Assembly: GCA_016893485.2 (NCBI GenBank)
Contig: JAFEKX020000001.1
Span: 7,767,501 to 7,831,500 of the forward strand
DNA: 64,000 nt
Reading direction: 5' to 3'
Source of the DNA: Streptomyces sp. P3
Lineage (GTDB): Bacteria; Actinomycetota; Actinomycetes; Streptomycetales; Streptomycetaceae
Numbering within the stretch: the stretch's first letter is position 1; every line of letters begins with the position of its first letter. The position numbers and the translations under genes were made by a program. Shown here in pieces: positions 1 to 11,009 of this stretch. The notes beneath the pieces were generated by a model. That model was not told the origin of the DNA and ran no database searches. It saw only the letters and a program-made list of their open reading frames with translations.

Positions 1-75
1 ACCCAGGACATCGTGGTGAACCTGTCCGACCCCAAGCTCCCCATGGTCTACGTCGTCGCCCGCACGGTTCCCTAG
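1..75 (+). CDS. C-terminal end of an unidentified protein (partial)
   Basis: The first 75 bases read as one open frame ending in TAG; the encoded tail is 24 residues and includes LSDPKLPMVYVVARTVP. The gene begins upstream of the window. The fragment is too short to assign to a family. It lies on the same strand as the SNF2 helicase, about 100 bases upstream of it. Confidence 0.5.
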   Translation, partial: TQDIVVNLSDPKLPMVYVVARTVP

Positions 76-172
76 CAGCCGGCCCCGGCCGGTCGCCGGA
101 GCCGATTGTCAGACCCCGCCCGTAGAGTCGAAGACAGCTGACACGACACACGGGCGGGAGGTGACAGGACGT

Positions 173-3009
173 ATGACGGACACGGCGATCACGGAGCAGA
201 TCTCCGTACGGCTGGCCGCCGTCTTCCTGCCGTCCCCGGTCGTCCCGCGCGAGGGCCGCGTCGCCTTCTGGGACCCCGACGGCGAGCGCGCACTCCCGAA
301 GCGGAAGAGGGCGTGGAGCAGACCGAGTTGACCGTCGTACGACGACAGGGCGCCGCGGTCCGCCGCAGGTCAGCCCCCGCACTGACCCTGCCGATCGAAG
401 CCGCCCTGCCCCTGCTCGTGCACGCCCGCCGCGACCCCGCGGCCCACCCCGCCACGGCCTGCTGGGGCGCCGCCGCCCTGCACGCGCTCCGACTCGCGGC
501 CCGCGGCCGGCTCCTCCCCGGGCTCACGGCCTCGGGCCACGACGCGTGGCGCGCGGGCCCCCTGGAGCCGGAGGACATCGCGCACGTCCGCGCGGTCGCG
601 GCGGCCCTGCCGTACGAGGGCCACGCGGTCCCGCTGCCGGGCCCCGGCCCGCTCCGGCTGCCTGAGCCCGAAGCGCTGATGCGGTCCTTCCTGGACGCCG
701 TCGCGGACACCCTGCCCCGCACCCCGGCCGCGCCCTACACCTCAGGGATGCCCTTCGCGGCCCGCGCCCCGCAGCGGCTGCGCGACGCCCAGGACTGGGC
801 CGCCGAGGTCGCCGCCGGCATGGACGCGGGCGTGCGGATCTCGCTCCGCCTGGACCTGTCGGCCTACGACCTGTTCGACGACACCGGGCGCGTGCGCAGC
901 GCGGGCGCGGCGATCGTCCAGGTGCACAGCCTCGCCGACCCGACCCTCGTGGTCGACGCGGCGGCCCTGTGGGCAGGCACGGCCGACTCCGCGTTCGGCC
1001 CCCGCGCGCGCGTGGACGCCGCACTGGCCGTACGACGGGCCGCGCGCGTCTGGCCGCCACTGGACCGCCTCTCCGAGCAGGACGTGCCGGACGTACTCGC
1101 CCTCTCCGAGGAGGAGTTGGGCGAACTGCTCGGCATGGCGGCCACCCGGCTCGCGGCGGCCGGGGTCGCCGTCCACTGGCCCAGGGACCTGGCCCAGGAC
1201 CTGACGGCGGCGGCCGTGGTCCGCTCGGCACCGGGCTCCGCGACCGACGGCACCGGCTTCTTCGAGAGCGAGGAACTCCTCCAGTTCCGCTGGCAGTTGG
1301 CCCTCGGCGGCGACCCGCTCACCGAGGCCGAGATGGACACCCTGGCCGAGGCCCACCGCCCTGTCGTACGGCTGCGGGACCAGTGGGTGCTGGTCGACCC
1401 GGCCCTCGTCCGCAAGGCCCGCAAACGCGAACTGGGCCTGCTCGACCCGGTCGACGCCCTCTCCGTCGCCCTCACCGGCACGACAGAGGTCGACGGCGAG
1501 ACCGTGCAGGCCGTCCCGGTCGGCGCGCTGGCCACCCTCCGCGACCGCCTGACGGCAGGCATCCAGCCCGCCGAGGCGCCCGAGGGCCTGGACGCCACCC
1601 TCCGGGACTACCAACTCCGGGGCCTGGCCTGGCTCGACCTCATGACATCGCTGGGCCTGGGCGGCTGCCTGGCCGACGACATGGGCCTCGGCAAGACGAT
1701 CACCCTGATCGCCCTCCACCTGCGGCGGGCCCACCGCGCCCCCACCCTGGTGATCTGCCCCGCCTCCCTCCTGGGCAACTGGCAGCGGGAGATCACCCGC
1801 TTCGCCCCCGGCGTCCCCGTCCGCCGCTTCCACGGCACGGACCGCACCCTGGAGGACCTGACCGACGGCTTCGTCCTCACGACGTACGGCACGATGCGCT
1901 CGACGGCGGCCACGCTGGCCCAGCAGCCCTGGGGCATGGTCGTCGCGGACGAGGCGCAGCACGTCAAGAACCCGTACTCGGCGACGGCCAAGGCCCTGCG
2001 CACGATCCCGTCCCCCGCGCGCGTGGCCCTCACCGGCACCCCGGTGGAGAACAACCTGTCCGAACTCTGGGCCCTGCTGGACTGGACGACCCCCGGCCTC
2101 CTCGGCCCCCTGAAGTCCTTCCGCGCCCGGCACGCGCGTGCCGTGGAGAACGGCGAGGACGAGGAGGCGGTGACCCGGCTCGCCCGCCTGGTCCGGCCGT
2201 TCCTCCTGCGCCGCAAGAAGTCCGACCCGGGCATCGTCCCCGAACTGCCGCCGAAGACGGAGACGGACCACCCGGTCCCGCTCACCCGTGAACAGGCCTC
2301 GCTGTACGAGGCGGTGGTGCGGGAGTCGATGCTCGCGATCGAGACGACGGAGGGCATCGCCCGCCGGGGCCTGGTCCTGAAGCTCCTCACCTCCCTCAAG
2401 CAGATCTGCGACCACCCCGCGTTGTACCTGAAGGAGGACCACGCGGCGGCACAGGCCACCGGCGACCGGCTGACCGCCCGCTCCGGCAAACTCGCCCTGC
2501 TGGACGAGCTGTTGGACACACTGCTGTCGGAGGACGGCTCCGCGATCGTCTTCACGCAGTACGTCGGCATGGCCCGCCTCATCACCGCCCACCTGTCGGC
2601 CCGCGCGGTCCCGGTCGAACTGCTCCACGGCGGCACACCGGTACCGGAGCGCGAGCGCATGGTCGACCGCTTCCAGGCGGGCGCGACCCCGATCCTGGTC
2701 CTCTCCCTGAAGGCGGCGGGCACCGGCCTCAACCTCACCCGCGCGGGCCACGTCATCCACTTCGACCGCTGGTGGAACCCGGCGGTGGAGGAACAGGCCA
2801 CGGACCGCGCGTACCGCATCGGCCAGACCCAGCCGGTCCAGGTCCACCGCCTCATCACCGAGGGCACGGTCGAGGACCGCATCGCCGAAATGCTGGAATC
2901 CAAGCGGGCGTTGGCCGACGCGATCCTCGGCTCCCGGGAGTCCTCGCTGACCGAGCTGTCGGACCGGGACCTGTCCGACCTGGTGTCGTTGCGGAGGCCT
3001 TCGTCATGA
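173..3009 (+). CDS. SNF2/Rad54-family DEAD/DEAH-box helicase
   Basis: Protein of about 945 residues. The first ~430 residues are an actinobacterial N-terminal region, followed by an SNF2 motor: motif I DDMGLGKT (about residue 500), DEAQ box (about 593), TGTPVENN, and a C-terminal helicase lobe with TDRAYRIGQTQPVQVHRL. Such ATPases remodel protein-DNA or protein-RNA complexes by duplex translocation; the bacterial role is poorly defined. The ATG at 173 fits the family start (MTDTAITEQISVRLAAVF), but that frame shifts near 295, where CTCCCGAAG appears to lack one C. Otherwise the frame would open only at a GTG at 313. The stop overlaps the ATG of the SWIM gene (ATGA), so the two are probably translated together. 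Confidence 0.9.
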
Positions 3010-5256
3010 GGGGTGTGGGGCGGGAGCCGGCGGAGGCGCGGGAGGACTCCGTGGAGGAAACACCGGAGGAGGAGCGGTCCCCGGCGGAGGAGAGCCCTGC
3101 GGATGTGGTGCGGCGGGCGTTGCAGGCGGCCCGTGATCGTGAGAGCGAGGGGGCGGATGCGGAGGTCGCCGGGGCCTCGGGGCTTCGCATGCGCCGGGTG
3201 CTTCTCGCGTAACCGGCGCGGACCGTAAGGCAGTTGGCAAGGACCCGGAGCCCCAGTCCCGGCCGGGAGACGTGGCGCGGGCCGCGTTGCGACGGGCCGT
3301 CGCCGAGCGGCGCGGTGCCGGCGGCTCGGGGAGGATGCCGGTGTGCCGGGTGACGGCTCGGCTCAGGGTGCGGCCGAGACCTGTTCGGGAGCTGGCGCGG
3401 GAGAAGGGGCAACGGACCTTCCGGATACCGGAGTTGGCGAAGCGAGTGGTGCGGGGCAGACCGGTCAGGCGGCGGGGGACGCGCCGGCCGGCCTCCAGAA
3501 CCCCGCCAGTCCTCAGAGCTCGGCGTCTGTGCAGGAAGCGGCATCCGCCCCGGAGTCCGACACCACCGCGGACGGTGTGTCCACCCGCCCCGCGGATGCC
3601 GCGCGCGAGGCGTTGCGGGCAGCTCGGGGTGCCGCGCGAAAGGCCCGGGAAGACGTCGGGACCGGGGAGTGGAGTCGGTACGTCGGCCGGAGCGGCGTGC
3701 GAGCGGCGGTTCCGGGACCGGGGACGCGGCGGTGTGCGCGGACGTGCGAGCGAGGTCGGCGCCCGTGACCTACGGGAGTTCCTCGCGGGCGCCTTCCAGC
3801 TGCCGGCCGATCTGAACTCGCCCGCCGAGGAGACCGCGCCGGACAACGACCTTTCGGCGCACGGCAGTTCACACCCGAGTACTTCACCTCGACGGCTGCC
3901 CCCACCCTTGACCCCGACCTCACCCCCGCACCCCCCACCCCCGACCTCCATGGCATCCCCCTCCCGAGACAGCGACCTGCGCCGCACCTTCCCGGCCTTC
4001 CCACCCCGCCCTTTGGAAGGCGACGGCAATGGCGGCAGCGCCGATGACGCCACCGACACCCCCAGTTCGCCGAAACCTGGTGGGGCAACGCATGGGTCAC
4101 CGCGTTGGAGGAAGGTGCCCTGGACCCCAAGCGGCTGCTGCGGGGCCGGAGTTACGCGAACAAGGGGCACGTCGACGCGATCACCGTGACGCCGGGGCTC
4201 GTGCTCGCGTACGTGAAGGGCAGCCGCGCGCGCCCGTACCGCGTGCAGGTCCGGCTGCGGACGCTGGACGACGCCGACTGGGAGCGGTTCCTGGACGCCG
4301 CCGCCGACCGGCCCGGGCACATCGCCGCGCTGCTCGACAAGGAGATGCCCAAGTCCCTTGCCGAGTGCGGAGTTCCGTTGCTGCCGGGGCCCGGCGACCT
4401 GGCCCCGCAGTGCAGTTGCCCCGACTCGGGTCACCCCTGCAAGCACGCCGCCGCCCTCTGCTACCAGACCGCCCGCCTCCTCGACGCCGACCCCTTCGTC
4501 CTGCTCCTCCTCCGTGGCCGGGGCGAACGCCCCCTGCTGGACGCCCTGTCGCGCCGCAACGCCGCCCGCGCGGCCCGCGCCGCCCAGGAGCGGGAACCGG
4601 CCCCCTCCCCGGCGTAAGAGCCACGGACGTCCTCGCGGCGCAGGGTGAGCGTCGACTGCCTCCGCTGCCACCCCGTTGCCCATCCCCGCGCACCCCGAGC
4701 AGCCTCCCGTGTATCCCGCCGCGCCCGGCGGCCCGGACCCCTTCGCGCTCGACCAGTTGGCGACCGACGCCGCCGCCCGCGCGCACGCGCTGCTCAGCAC
4801 CGGCCGGGACCCGGTCGGAGACCTGACACTGTGGCAGGACGCGGTACGGCTCGCCGCGGCCCGCCCCGGTTCGGGCCTGACCGTCACCACCCGCGCCCTC
4901 TACGCCTCCCTCGCCAAGGCCACCGGACGCTCCACGGGCGAGCTGGCACGCGCGGTCGCCGCCTGGCGGCAGGGCGGCAGCGAGGGGCTCGCGGTGCTCG
5001 AAGACCCCTGGGACCCGCCCGCCGGCCGCTTCGACCGGGCCCGCCCGCTCCTCCTCGCCGCCGACCTCCCGGCCTTCCGCCCCTGGCACAACCACCTCAC
5101 CCACCCCCACGGCCACGTCCAACTCCGCCTGGGCCGCGACGGTTTGTGGTACGCCTACGAATCGGAACCGGGCGACGAGGACTGGTGGCCCAGAGGCACC
5201 CCGACCTGGACCCGGTCGGCGCACTGACGGGCCTGGGCGCACCCGGCGACCTCTGA
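3006..5256 (+). CDS. SWIM zinc-finger protein, partner of the SNF2 helicase (several frameshifts)
   Basis: The ATG at 3006 overlaps the helicase stop. The first 68 residues are acidic and end in VVRRALQAARDRE. Alanine/arginine helices of the type DAAREALRAARGAARKAR then appear in other frames, followed by FAETWWGNAWVTALEEG near 4070-4110. The SWIM motif CSCPD-(4)-CKHAAAL lies at 4410-4455. The C-terminal half (about 4680-5256) runs through DPFALDQLATDAAARAHALL to ...DLDPVGALTGLGAPGDL and TGA. At least six one-base indels break the frame, for example C5 where C6 is expected near 4065, and others near 4605, 4670 and 5195. SWIM fingers bind DNA or protein. Actinobacterial SNF2-SWIM pairs are common, but their job is not established. 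Exact length is uncertain. Confidence 0.75.
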
Positions 5257-5295
5257 ACCACCGAGCACCGCCGAGAACCACCGAGAACCGCCGAG
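5256..5295. repeat. Four 10-bp tandem repeats after the SWIM gene
   Basis: Units AACCACCGAG, CACCGCCGAG, AACCACCGAG and AACCGCCGAG lie head to tail, starting at the last base of the SWIM stop codon. The rest of the 190-base gap up to the next gene shows no gene. Confidence 0.7.
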
Positions 5296-5450
5296 CGCCA
5301 ACCCCCGCCACCCCACCGGTCTCACACACCCCCGCCCTCCCCGCCATCCGGTGAAGGCCCTGTGAGGGTTCCCCACGGATGTGTGCGAGCAGGGTGCGGA
5401 GACCGGGGCCCCACAGCCCGGTCGTTAGAAACGGCGGTTACGTTGGAGCG

Positions 5451-6747
5451 GTGAGCGACATGAAGACCCCGCACTCCAGTACCGCTTCGACGGCCCCGAA
5501 GACGCGCCCGTTCTCATCCTGGGCCCGTCCCTCGGGACGACGTGGCACATGTGGGACCGCCAGGTCCCCGAGCTGATGAAGCAGTGGCGGGTCTTCCGGT
5601 TCGACCTGCCAGGGCACGGCGGCTCGCCCGCGCACCCCGCCGGTTCGGTCTCCGACCTGGCCGACCGGCTGCTGGCCACGCTCGACGCCCTCGGCGTACA
5701 GCGCTTCGGCTACGCGGGCTGCGCGCTCGGCGGCGCGGTCGGTCTCGAACTGGCCCTGCGCCACCCCGAGCGGGTCGCCTCGCTGGCGCTGATCGCCACC
5801 TCGCCCCGCTTCGGCACGGCGGACGAGTTCCGTCAGCGCGGGGTGATCGTGCGTACGAACGGCCTCGACCCCATCGCCCGCACCTCGCCGGACCGCTGGT
5901 TCACCACCGGGTTCGCCGCGTCCCAGCCCGCGATCACCGAGTGGGCCGTCCAGATGGTCCGCACCACCGACCCCGGCTGCTACATCGCCGCCTGCGAGGC
6001 CCTGGCCGCCTTCGACGTACGGTCCGAACTCGCCCGCATCGGCGTGCCGACCCTCGTCCTCGTCGGCTCGGACGACCAGGTCACCGGGCCCGCCGAGGCC
6101 CGCACCCTGGTCGCCGGCATCCCGGACGCCCGCCTCGCGGTCGTACCCGGGGCCTCGCACCTGGTCCCCGTCGAGCAGCCCGCCGCCGTCACGGACCTCC
6201 TGCTCCGGCACTTCTCCACCGCCTGGCAGCCCGCCTACGAGCACTCCACCGGGCAGTTCGCCATCGCGGCGACCCCGGTCAAGCCGGTCCTCGCCCCGCC
6301 GCAGCAGGTCGCGCCCATCGCCGAGATCGCGCCGCCGCCCCCGTACCGCCGCAGGTCATGGGCCGTCCGGACCCCTACGACGCCGGGATCAAGGTCCGCC
6401 GGGAGGTGCTCGGGGACGCGCATGTGGACCGGGCGCTGGGTCAGGCGGACGAGTTCTCCGGGGACTTCCAGGACTTCATCACCCGGTACGCGTGGGGCGA
6501 GATCTGGGACCGGCCAGGCCTCGACCGGCGCTCGCGCAGCTGTGTCACCCTCACCGCGCTGGTCGCGGGCGGCCACCTGGACGAGCTGGCGTTCCACACC
6601 CGGGCGGCCCTGCGCAACGGCCTCACCCCGGTCGAGATCAAGGAAGTCCTGATGCAGGCCGCCGTGTACTGCGGGGTGCCCGCGGCGAACAGCGCCTTCA
6701 AGGTCGCCCAGCAGGTCATCCGCGAGGAGACGACCCCCACGGAGTGA
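5451..6747 (+). CDS. pcaL: PcaD-PcaC fusion-like protein (alpha/beta hydrolase plus carboxymuconolactone decarboxylase domain)
   Basis: About 432 residues. Residues 1-260 are an alpha/beta hydrolase resembling 3-oxoadipate enol-lactonase, with oxyanion region GPSLGTTWHMW, an acid in VGSDDQVT and a histidine in GASHLVPVEQP. The usual nucleophile elbow GxSxGG reads GCALGG. A linker of about 60 residues leads to an AhpD/PcaC-type domain (YAWGEIWDRPGLDRRSRS; AAVYCGVPAANSAF). Fusions of this kind are called PcaL in the beta-ketoadipate pathway, but no other pca gene is in the window. GTG 5451 is chosen because TACGTT at 5439-5444 would give a leaderless mRNA starting there; ATG 5460 is the alternative. 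One-base deletions lie near 5470 and 6330 (run of C). Confidence 0.8.
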
Positions 6748-6840
6748 CCCCGCGGCGGCCCGTCGAGTGATCGTCCGCCTGGTACCAGAAGCACCAGCCT
6801 CACCCACCCGTCCCTGTCTCAGGCGCGGCAGGATGGACCC

Positions 6841-7476
6841 ATGAAGCTGACGAAGAATTCGCATGCCTGCATCCGTCTGGAGAAGGACGGCCGGTCGCTC
6901 GTCATCGACCCGGGGACCTTCACCGAGGAGGACGCCGCGGTCGGCGCGGAGGCGATCCTGGTCACCCACGAGCACCTCGACCACTTCAACGAGGACCGGC
7001 TGCGGGCGGGCCTCGAGGCCAACCCGGCGGCCGAGGTCTGGACCCTGAAGTCGGTCGCCGACCAGCTCTCCGCCGCGTTCCCGGGCCGCGTGCACACGGT
7101 CGGCCACGGCGACACCTTCACGGCGGCCGGCTTCGACGTGCAGGTGCACGGCGAACTGCACGCCGTGATCCACCCCGACATCCCGCGCATCACCAACGTC
7201 GGCTTCCTCGTCGACGGCGGCCGCGTCTTCCACCCCGGCGACGCCCTCACCGTCCCCGACCACGCCGTGGAGACGCTGATGCTCCCGGTCATGGCCCCCT
7301 GGAGCAAGATCTCCGAGGTCATCGACTACGTCCGCGAGGTCAAGCCGCAGCGCGCCTACGACATCCACGACGCCCTCCTCACCGACCTCGCCCGCCCGAT
7401 CTACGACCTGCAGATCGGCACGCTCGGCGGCGCGGAGCACCTGCGGCTGGCGCCGGGCGAGGCAGCGGACCTGTGA
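6841..7476 (+). CDS. MBL-fold metallo-hydrolase, UlaG-like
   Basis: Intact 211-residue protein. The metal-binding motif HEHLDH occurs at about residues 42-47, with further ligand candidates in VHGELHAVIH and FHPGDAL. The short, single-domain layout with few insertions fits the UlaG/YcfI-like hydrolases. These are often annotated as Zn-dependent hydrolases of unknown substrate. The ATG is preceded closely by GCAGGATGGACCC with no Shine-Dalgarno sequence, so the transcript may be leaderless. It lies between the pcaL-like gene and xthA, separated by about 30 bases from xthA. The substrate cannot be inferred. Confidence 0.8.
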   Translation: MKLTKNSHACIRLEKDGRSLVIDPGTFTEEDAAVGAEAILVTHEHLDHFNEDRLRAGLEANPAAEVWTLKSVADQLSAAFPGRVHTVGHGDTFTAAGFDVQVHGELHAVIHPDIPRITNVGFLVDGGRVFHPGDALTVPDHAVETLMLPVMAPWSKISEVIDYVREVKPQRAYDIHDALLTDLARPIYDLQIGTLGGAEHLRLAPGEAADL

Positions 7477-7493
7477 CTGTCAGACCCGTTCGG

Positions 7494-7499
7494 TAGGTT
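7494..7499 (+). promoter_or_regulatory. Probable -10 element of a leaderless xthA promoter
   Basis: TAGGTT ends seven bases before the xthA ATG (7507). Transcription would therefore start at or next to the start codon. TGTGAC at 7472-7477 is a weak -35 candidate with a 16-base spacer. No Shine-Dalgarno sequence precedes the gene. Confidence 0.4.
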
Positions 7500-7506
7500 G
7501 TGAGGC

Positions 7507-8285
7507 ATGCGCATCGCGACCTGGAACGTGAACTCGATCACCGCCCGTCTGCCGAGGCTCCTGGCCTGGCTGGAGAGCAGCGGCACCGACGTGCTGTGCC
7601 TCCAGGAGGCCAAGCTCGCCGAGGCTCAGTTCCCGTTCGACGCGCTGCGCGAGGCGGGCTACGAGGCGGCGGTCAACGCGACCGGGCGGTGGAACGGAGT
7701 GGCGGTGCTCTCCCGCGTAGGCCTCGAAGACGTGGTCAAGGGCCTCCCGGGGACCCCGGTTACGACGGCACCGAGGAGCCCCGCGCCGTCTCGGCGACCT
7801 GCGGCCCGGTCCGCGTCTGGTCGGTGTACGTGCCGAACGGCCGCGAGGTGGGCCACCCCCACTACGCGTACAAGCTCCAGTGGTTCGAGGCCCTCAAGGC
7901 GGCCGTCGCCGCCGACGCGCAGGGCAGCCGCCCGTTCGCGGTGCTGGGCGACTACAACGTGGCGCCGACGGACGACGACGTCTTCGACGTGGCCGCCTTC
8001 GAGGGCCTCACCCATGTCACCCCCGCCGAGCGCGCCGCCCTGACCGCCCTGCGCGACACGGGCCTCTCGGACGTGGTCCCCCGCCCCCTCAAGTACGACC
8101 ACCCGTACACGTATTGGGACTACCGCCAGCTCGCCTTCCCGAAGAACCGCGGCATGCGCATCGACCTGGTCTACGGCAACGAACCGTTCGCGAAGGCCGT
8201 CACCGACTCCTACGTCGACCGCGAGGAGCGCAAGGGCAAGGGCGCCTCGGACCACGCGCCCGTGGTCGTCGACCTGGACGTCTGA
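7507..8285 (+). CDS. xthA: Exodeoxyribonuclease III (AP endonuclease)
   Basis: About 260 residues of the endonuclease/exonuclease/phosphatase fold. N-terminal MRIATWNVNSI, metal-binding glutamate in CLQEAK, GDYNVAP, and the C-terminal SDHAPVVVDL. The enzyme cleaves at abasic sites and trims 3' ends during base-excision repair. The first 83 residues (to about 7755) and the remainder are in different frames. The run in CTCCCGGGGACC lacks one G; restoring it gives a continuous protein of normal family length. The ATG start gives the canonical N-terminus. Transcription is probably independent (leaderless -10 just upstream). Confidence 0.9.
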
Positions 8286-8317
8286 CCCGAGGTGCCCTCA
8301 CGGCACCGGCCCACCGC

Positions 8318-9583
8318 TCAGCGCAGCGACGTGAACCACCGCACGATCGCCGCCGTCGCCGCCCGCTGGGAGCCCAGGTGGCGGGAGCCGCCGTAGTCCG
8401 GGGTGCCGAGGTCGACCAGCGGGACCTCGACACCCCGGGCGCGGAACGACGCCTGGCAGTGCTCGCTGTTCCCGTTCACGGCCTGCTCGTCGCCCTCGGC
8501 GTAGTACAGCCGCACCGGAGCCTTGGGCGTCCAGCCCGTGCACACCCCGTCGGTGATCCGCAGTGCGGCGGCCAGGCCGCCCGTCGGATGCGCGAGCAGT
8601 GCCCGTCCGCGCGGGGTGAGCAGCTCTTCCACGGTGTCCGGGGTCCTGGCCACGACCTCCTGCCCGGTGTGCGTGCCGTCCAACAGGCCCTCGATCGTGC
8701 GGGAGTACGGCGCCCGGAAGACCTCGCCGGGGCTGTCGTAGACGTGGTGGAGCCGGTTGAAGGAGACGAGGGCCAGCGCGGTGTAGATCACGCCGTCCTT
8801 CGGGTCCGCGCGCCCGTCCAGCAGGGCGGGCAGCGCCACGTCCCGGAAGGCGTACGCGCCGCTCACCGGTGCCAACGCCTGGACCCGGAAGCGCGGATCG
8901 GCCCCCTCCTGCAGAGCCCGCGCCAGTCCGAGTGCGGCCGAAGCCCCTTGTGAGAAGCCGGTGATGAGCACGTCGCGCCCCAACTGCCGTCCCGCAGTGG
9001 GCGCGTAGGAGTGGGCGGCCCGCAGCAGATCCAGCGCGGCGGTCGTCTCGGAGGGCACGTCCATCCACTGCTGCCGACCCGGACCGAGGCCCAGACCGAG
9101 GTAGTCCGGGAGTACGACGGCGAAGCCCGCCGACGCGTAGGTCAGGGCGGGCGCCTGGCTCCACACCTCGGTCGACACCGAGCCGACGTCGCCCTTGAAG
9201 AGTTCGGTGCCGTGCGTGAACGAGACGGTGCGCAACCGCCGTTCACCGTTGCGCGGGAACGCGAGCAGCCCGCTGGCGGTCGTGGGCCGGCCCTTCGGAT
9301 CGACCGTGCGGTACACCACCCGGTAGGTGTCGACGCCGTGGCGGACGGCCCCGGCGTCCCACGGACCGTCCTCGTCGCTCCTCAACTCGGCGGCCACCTG
9401 CGGCGCGGACAGCGTCCGCAGGTGCACCACCGACACCAGTCGCCCCCGTGCCGTGTCGGGCACCCCGTGCACGGCCGCCGCCGGAACGGCCCCCGCCCCC
9501 ACGGCCCCCGCGGACACCGAACCGCTCACCACCAGGGCGACGGTCATCGACGACAGCACCATCATCTTGCCTGTCCGATTCAT
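8318..9583 (-). CDS. Secreted lipase/alpha-beta hydrolase
   Basis: Intact, 421 residues from the ATG at 9583 (MNRTGKMMVLSS); an upstream in-frame GTG at 9619 would put polar residues before the signal and is less likely. A signal peptide of about 35-40 residues precedes the mature part. The nucleophile elbow is GFSQGAS, with an acid candidate in YAEGDEQAVNG and a C-terminal histidine in GSRHLGSQRA. The overall layout resembles the secretory lipase (LIP) family, which hydrolyses esters outside the cell; the natural substrate is unknown. It is convergent with xthA (33 bases apart) and divergent from the DUF6278-type gene. Confidence 0.75.
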   Translation of the reverse strand: MNRTGKMMVLSSMTVALVVSGSVSAGAVGAGAVPAAAVHGVPDTARGRLVSVVHLRTLSAPQVAAELRSDEDGPWDAGAVRHGVDTYRVVYRTVDPKGRPTTASGLLAFPRNGERRLRTVSFTHGTELFKGDVGSVSTEVWSQAPALTYASAGFAVVLPDYLGLGLGPGRQQWMDVPSETTAALDLLRAAHSYAPTAGRQLGRDVLITGFSQGASAALGLARALQEGADPRFRVQALAPVSGAYAFRDVALPALLDGRADPKDGVIYTALALVSFNRLHHVYDSPGEVFRAPYSRTIEGLLDGTHTGQEVVARTPDTVEELLTPRGRALLAHPTGGLAAALRITDGVCTGWTPKAPVRLYYAEGDEQAVNGNSEHCQASFRARGVEVPLVDLGTPDYGGSRHLGSQRAATAAIVRWFTSLR

Positions 9584-9729
9584 ACGGCAACGGTACGAAG
9601 GGGACATCGCACCCACCATCCGGCCAACCCGCCCTCGGCAGAAGGGTTTCCCCCTTCGGAGAGGGGTGCTGACACGCCACCGGTGACGCCCTGTGGTGCG
9701 TACGGCGGTGCGAATGTCACGCTGGGCGT

Positions 9730-10137
9730 ATGAACATCCCTTTCCTGGGCGACCGGGGCGAGAAGCGTGCGGCGCACGACCCCGAGGGCATCGCCGAGTT
9801 GCTGTCCGAGTGCGAACTGCTCCGCGCCCAAGCGGCCCGGGAGGGTGTCCAACTGGACGACTCCGTCGGCTCGTTGGAGGCGGTCGACCAGTTGGTGCCG
9901 CGCTGGCGCGACGACGAGGAGACGCTGCCCCGGCTCGGCAACGACGCCGGTCTGTATCTCGGCACGGTGATCGTGCGGACGGTCCCGGGCGCCGCCTGGG
10001 AGATCCGCGCGGACGGCCAGCCCGTCGTACGGCTCGACTCCGGGCGTGAGTTCGACGTCGTCGCCTCCGGACACGAGTGGGCCGCCAGCGGTGTGCCCGA
10101 GCTGTCGCAGCTCTACGCGGAGGTCGCGGAAGAGTAA
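9730..10137 (+). CDS. Conserved hypothetical protein, DUF6278-like
   Basis: Intact 135-residue, acidic, soluble protein without signal or membrane segment. It resembles a Streptomyces family I recall as DUF6278: N-terminal MNIPFL, then LLSECELLRAQAA, and GNDAGLYLGTVIVRTVPGA in the centre. Function unknown. The upstream 146 bases contain a hairpin GAAGGG-TTTCC-CCCTTC near 9640. The next gene on the same strand, gluA, begins 113 bases downstream. Confidence 0.7.
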   Translation: MNIPFLGDRGEKRAAHDPEGIAELLSECELLRAQAAREGVQLDDSVGSLEAVDQLVPRWRDDEETLPRLGNDAGLYLGTVIVRTVPGAAWEIRADGQPVVRLDSGREFDVVASGHEWAASGVPELSQLYAEVAEE

Positions 10138-10142
10138 CGGCG

Positions 10143-10156
10143 GCCGTAAATACGGC
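10143..10156. terminator. Short inverted repeat between the DUF6278-like gene and gluA
   Basis: GCCGTA-AA-TACGGC is a perfect six-base dyad five bases after the preceding stop codon. No T-run follows. It could be a weak terminator or part of the glu operon control region. Confidence 0.3.
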
Positions 10157-10250
10157 TAATGCCCGAAAAGTGCGTGTCGTGCCTTAACTCCACTCTTGTC
10201 TGGATAGTTTGCGGCAACCACGACACAGCTGAGAGTGAGTAGGGCTGGGC

Positions 10251-10993
<743 letters not shown>

Positions 10994-11009
10994 GCGGGGA
11001 GTGCGATCC

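Noticed and set aside
742..2847. Long open frame of about 700 codons on the minus strand opposite the SNF2 gene
   Set aside because: High GC third positions leave antisense frames open. Its protein is low-complexity with no recognisable motif, while the plus strand encodes a clear helicase.
9636..9655. Hairpin GAAGGG-TTTCC-CCCTTC upstream of the DUF6278-like gene as a terminator
   Set aside because: It lies between divergent genes, so no transcript is expected to end there; kept only as a possible operator.
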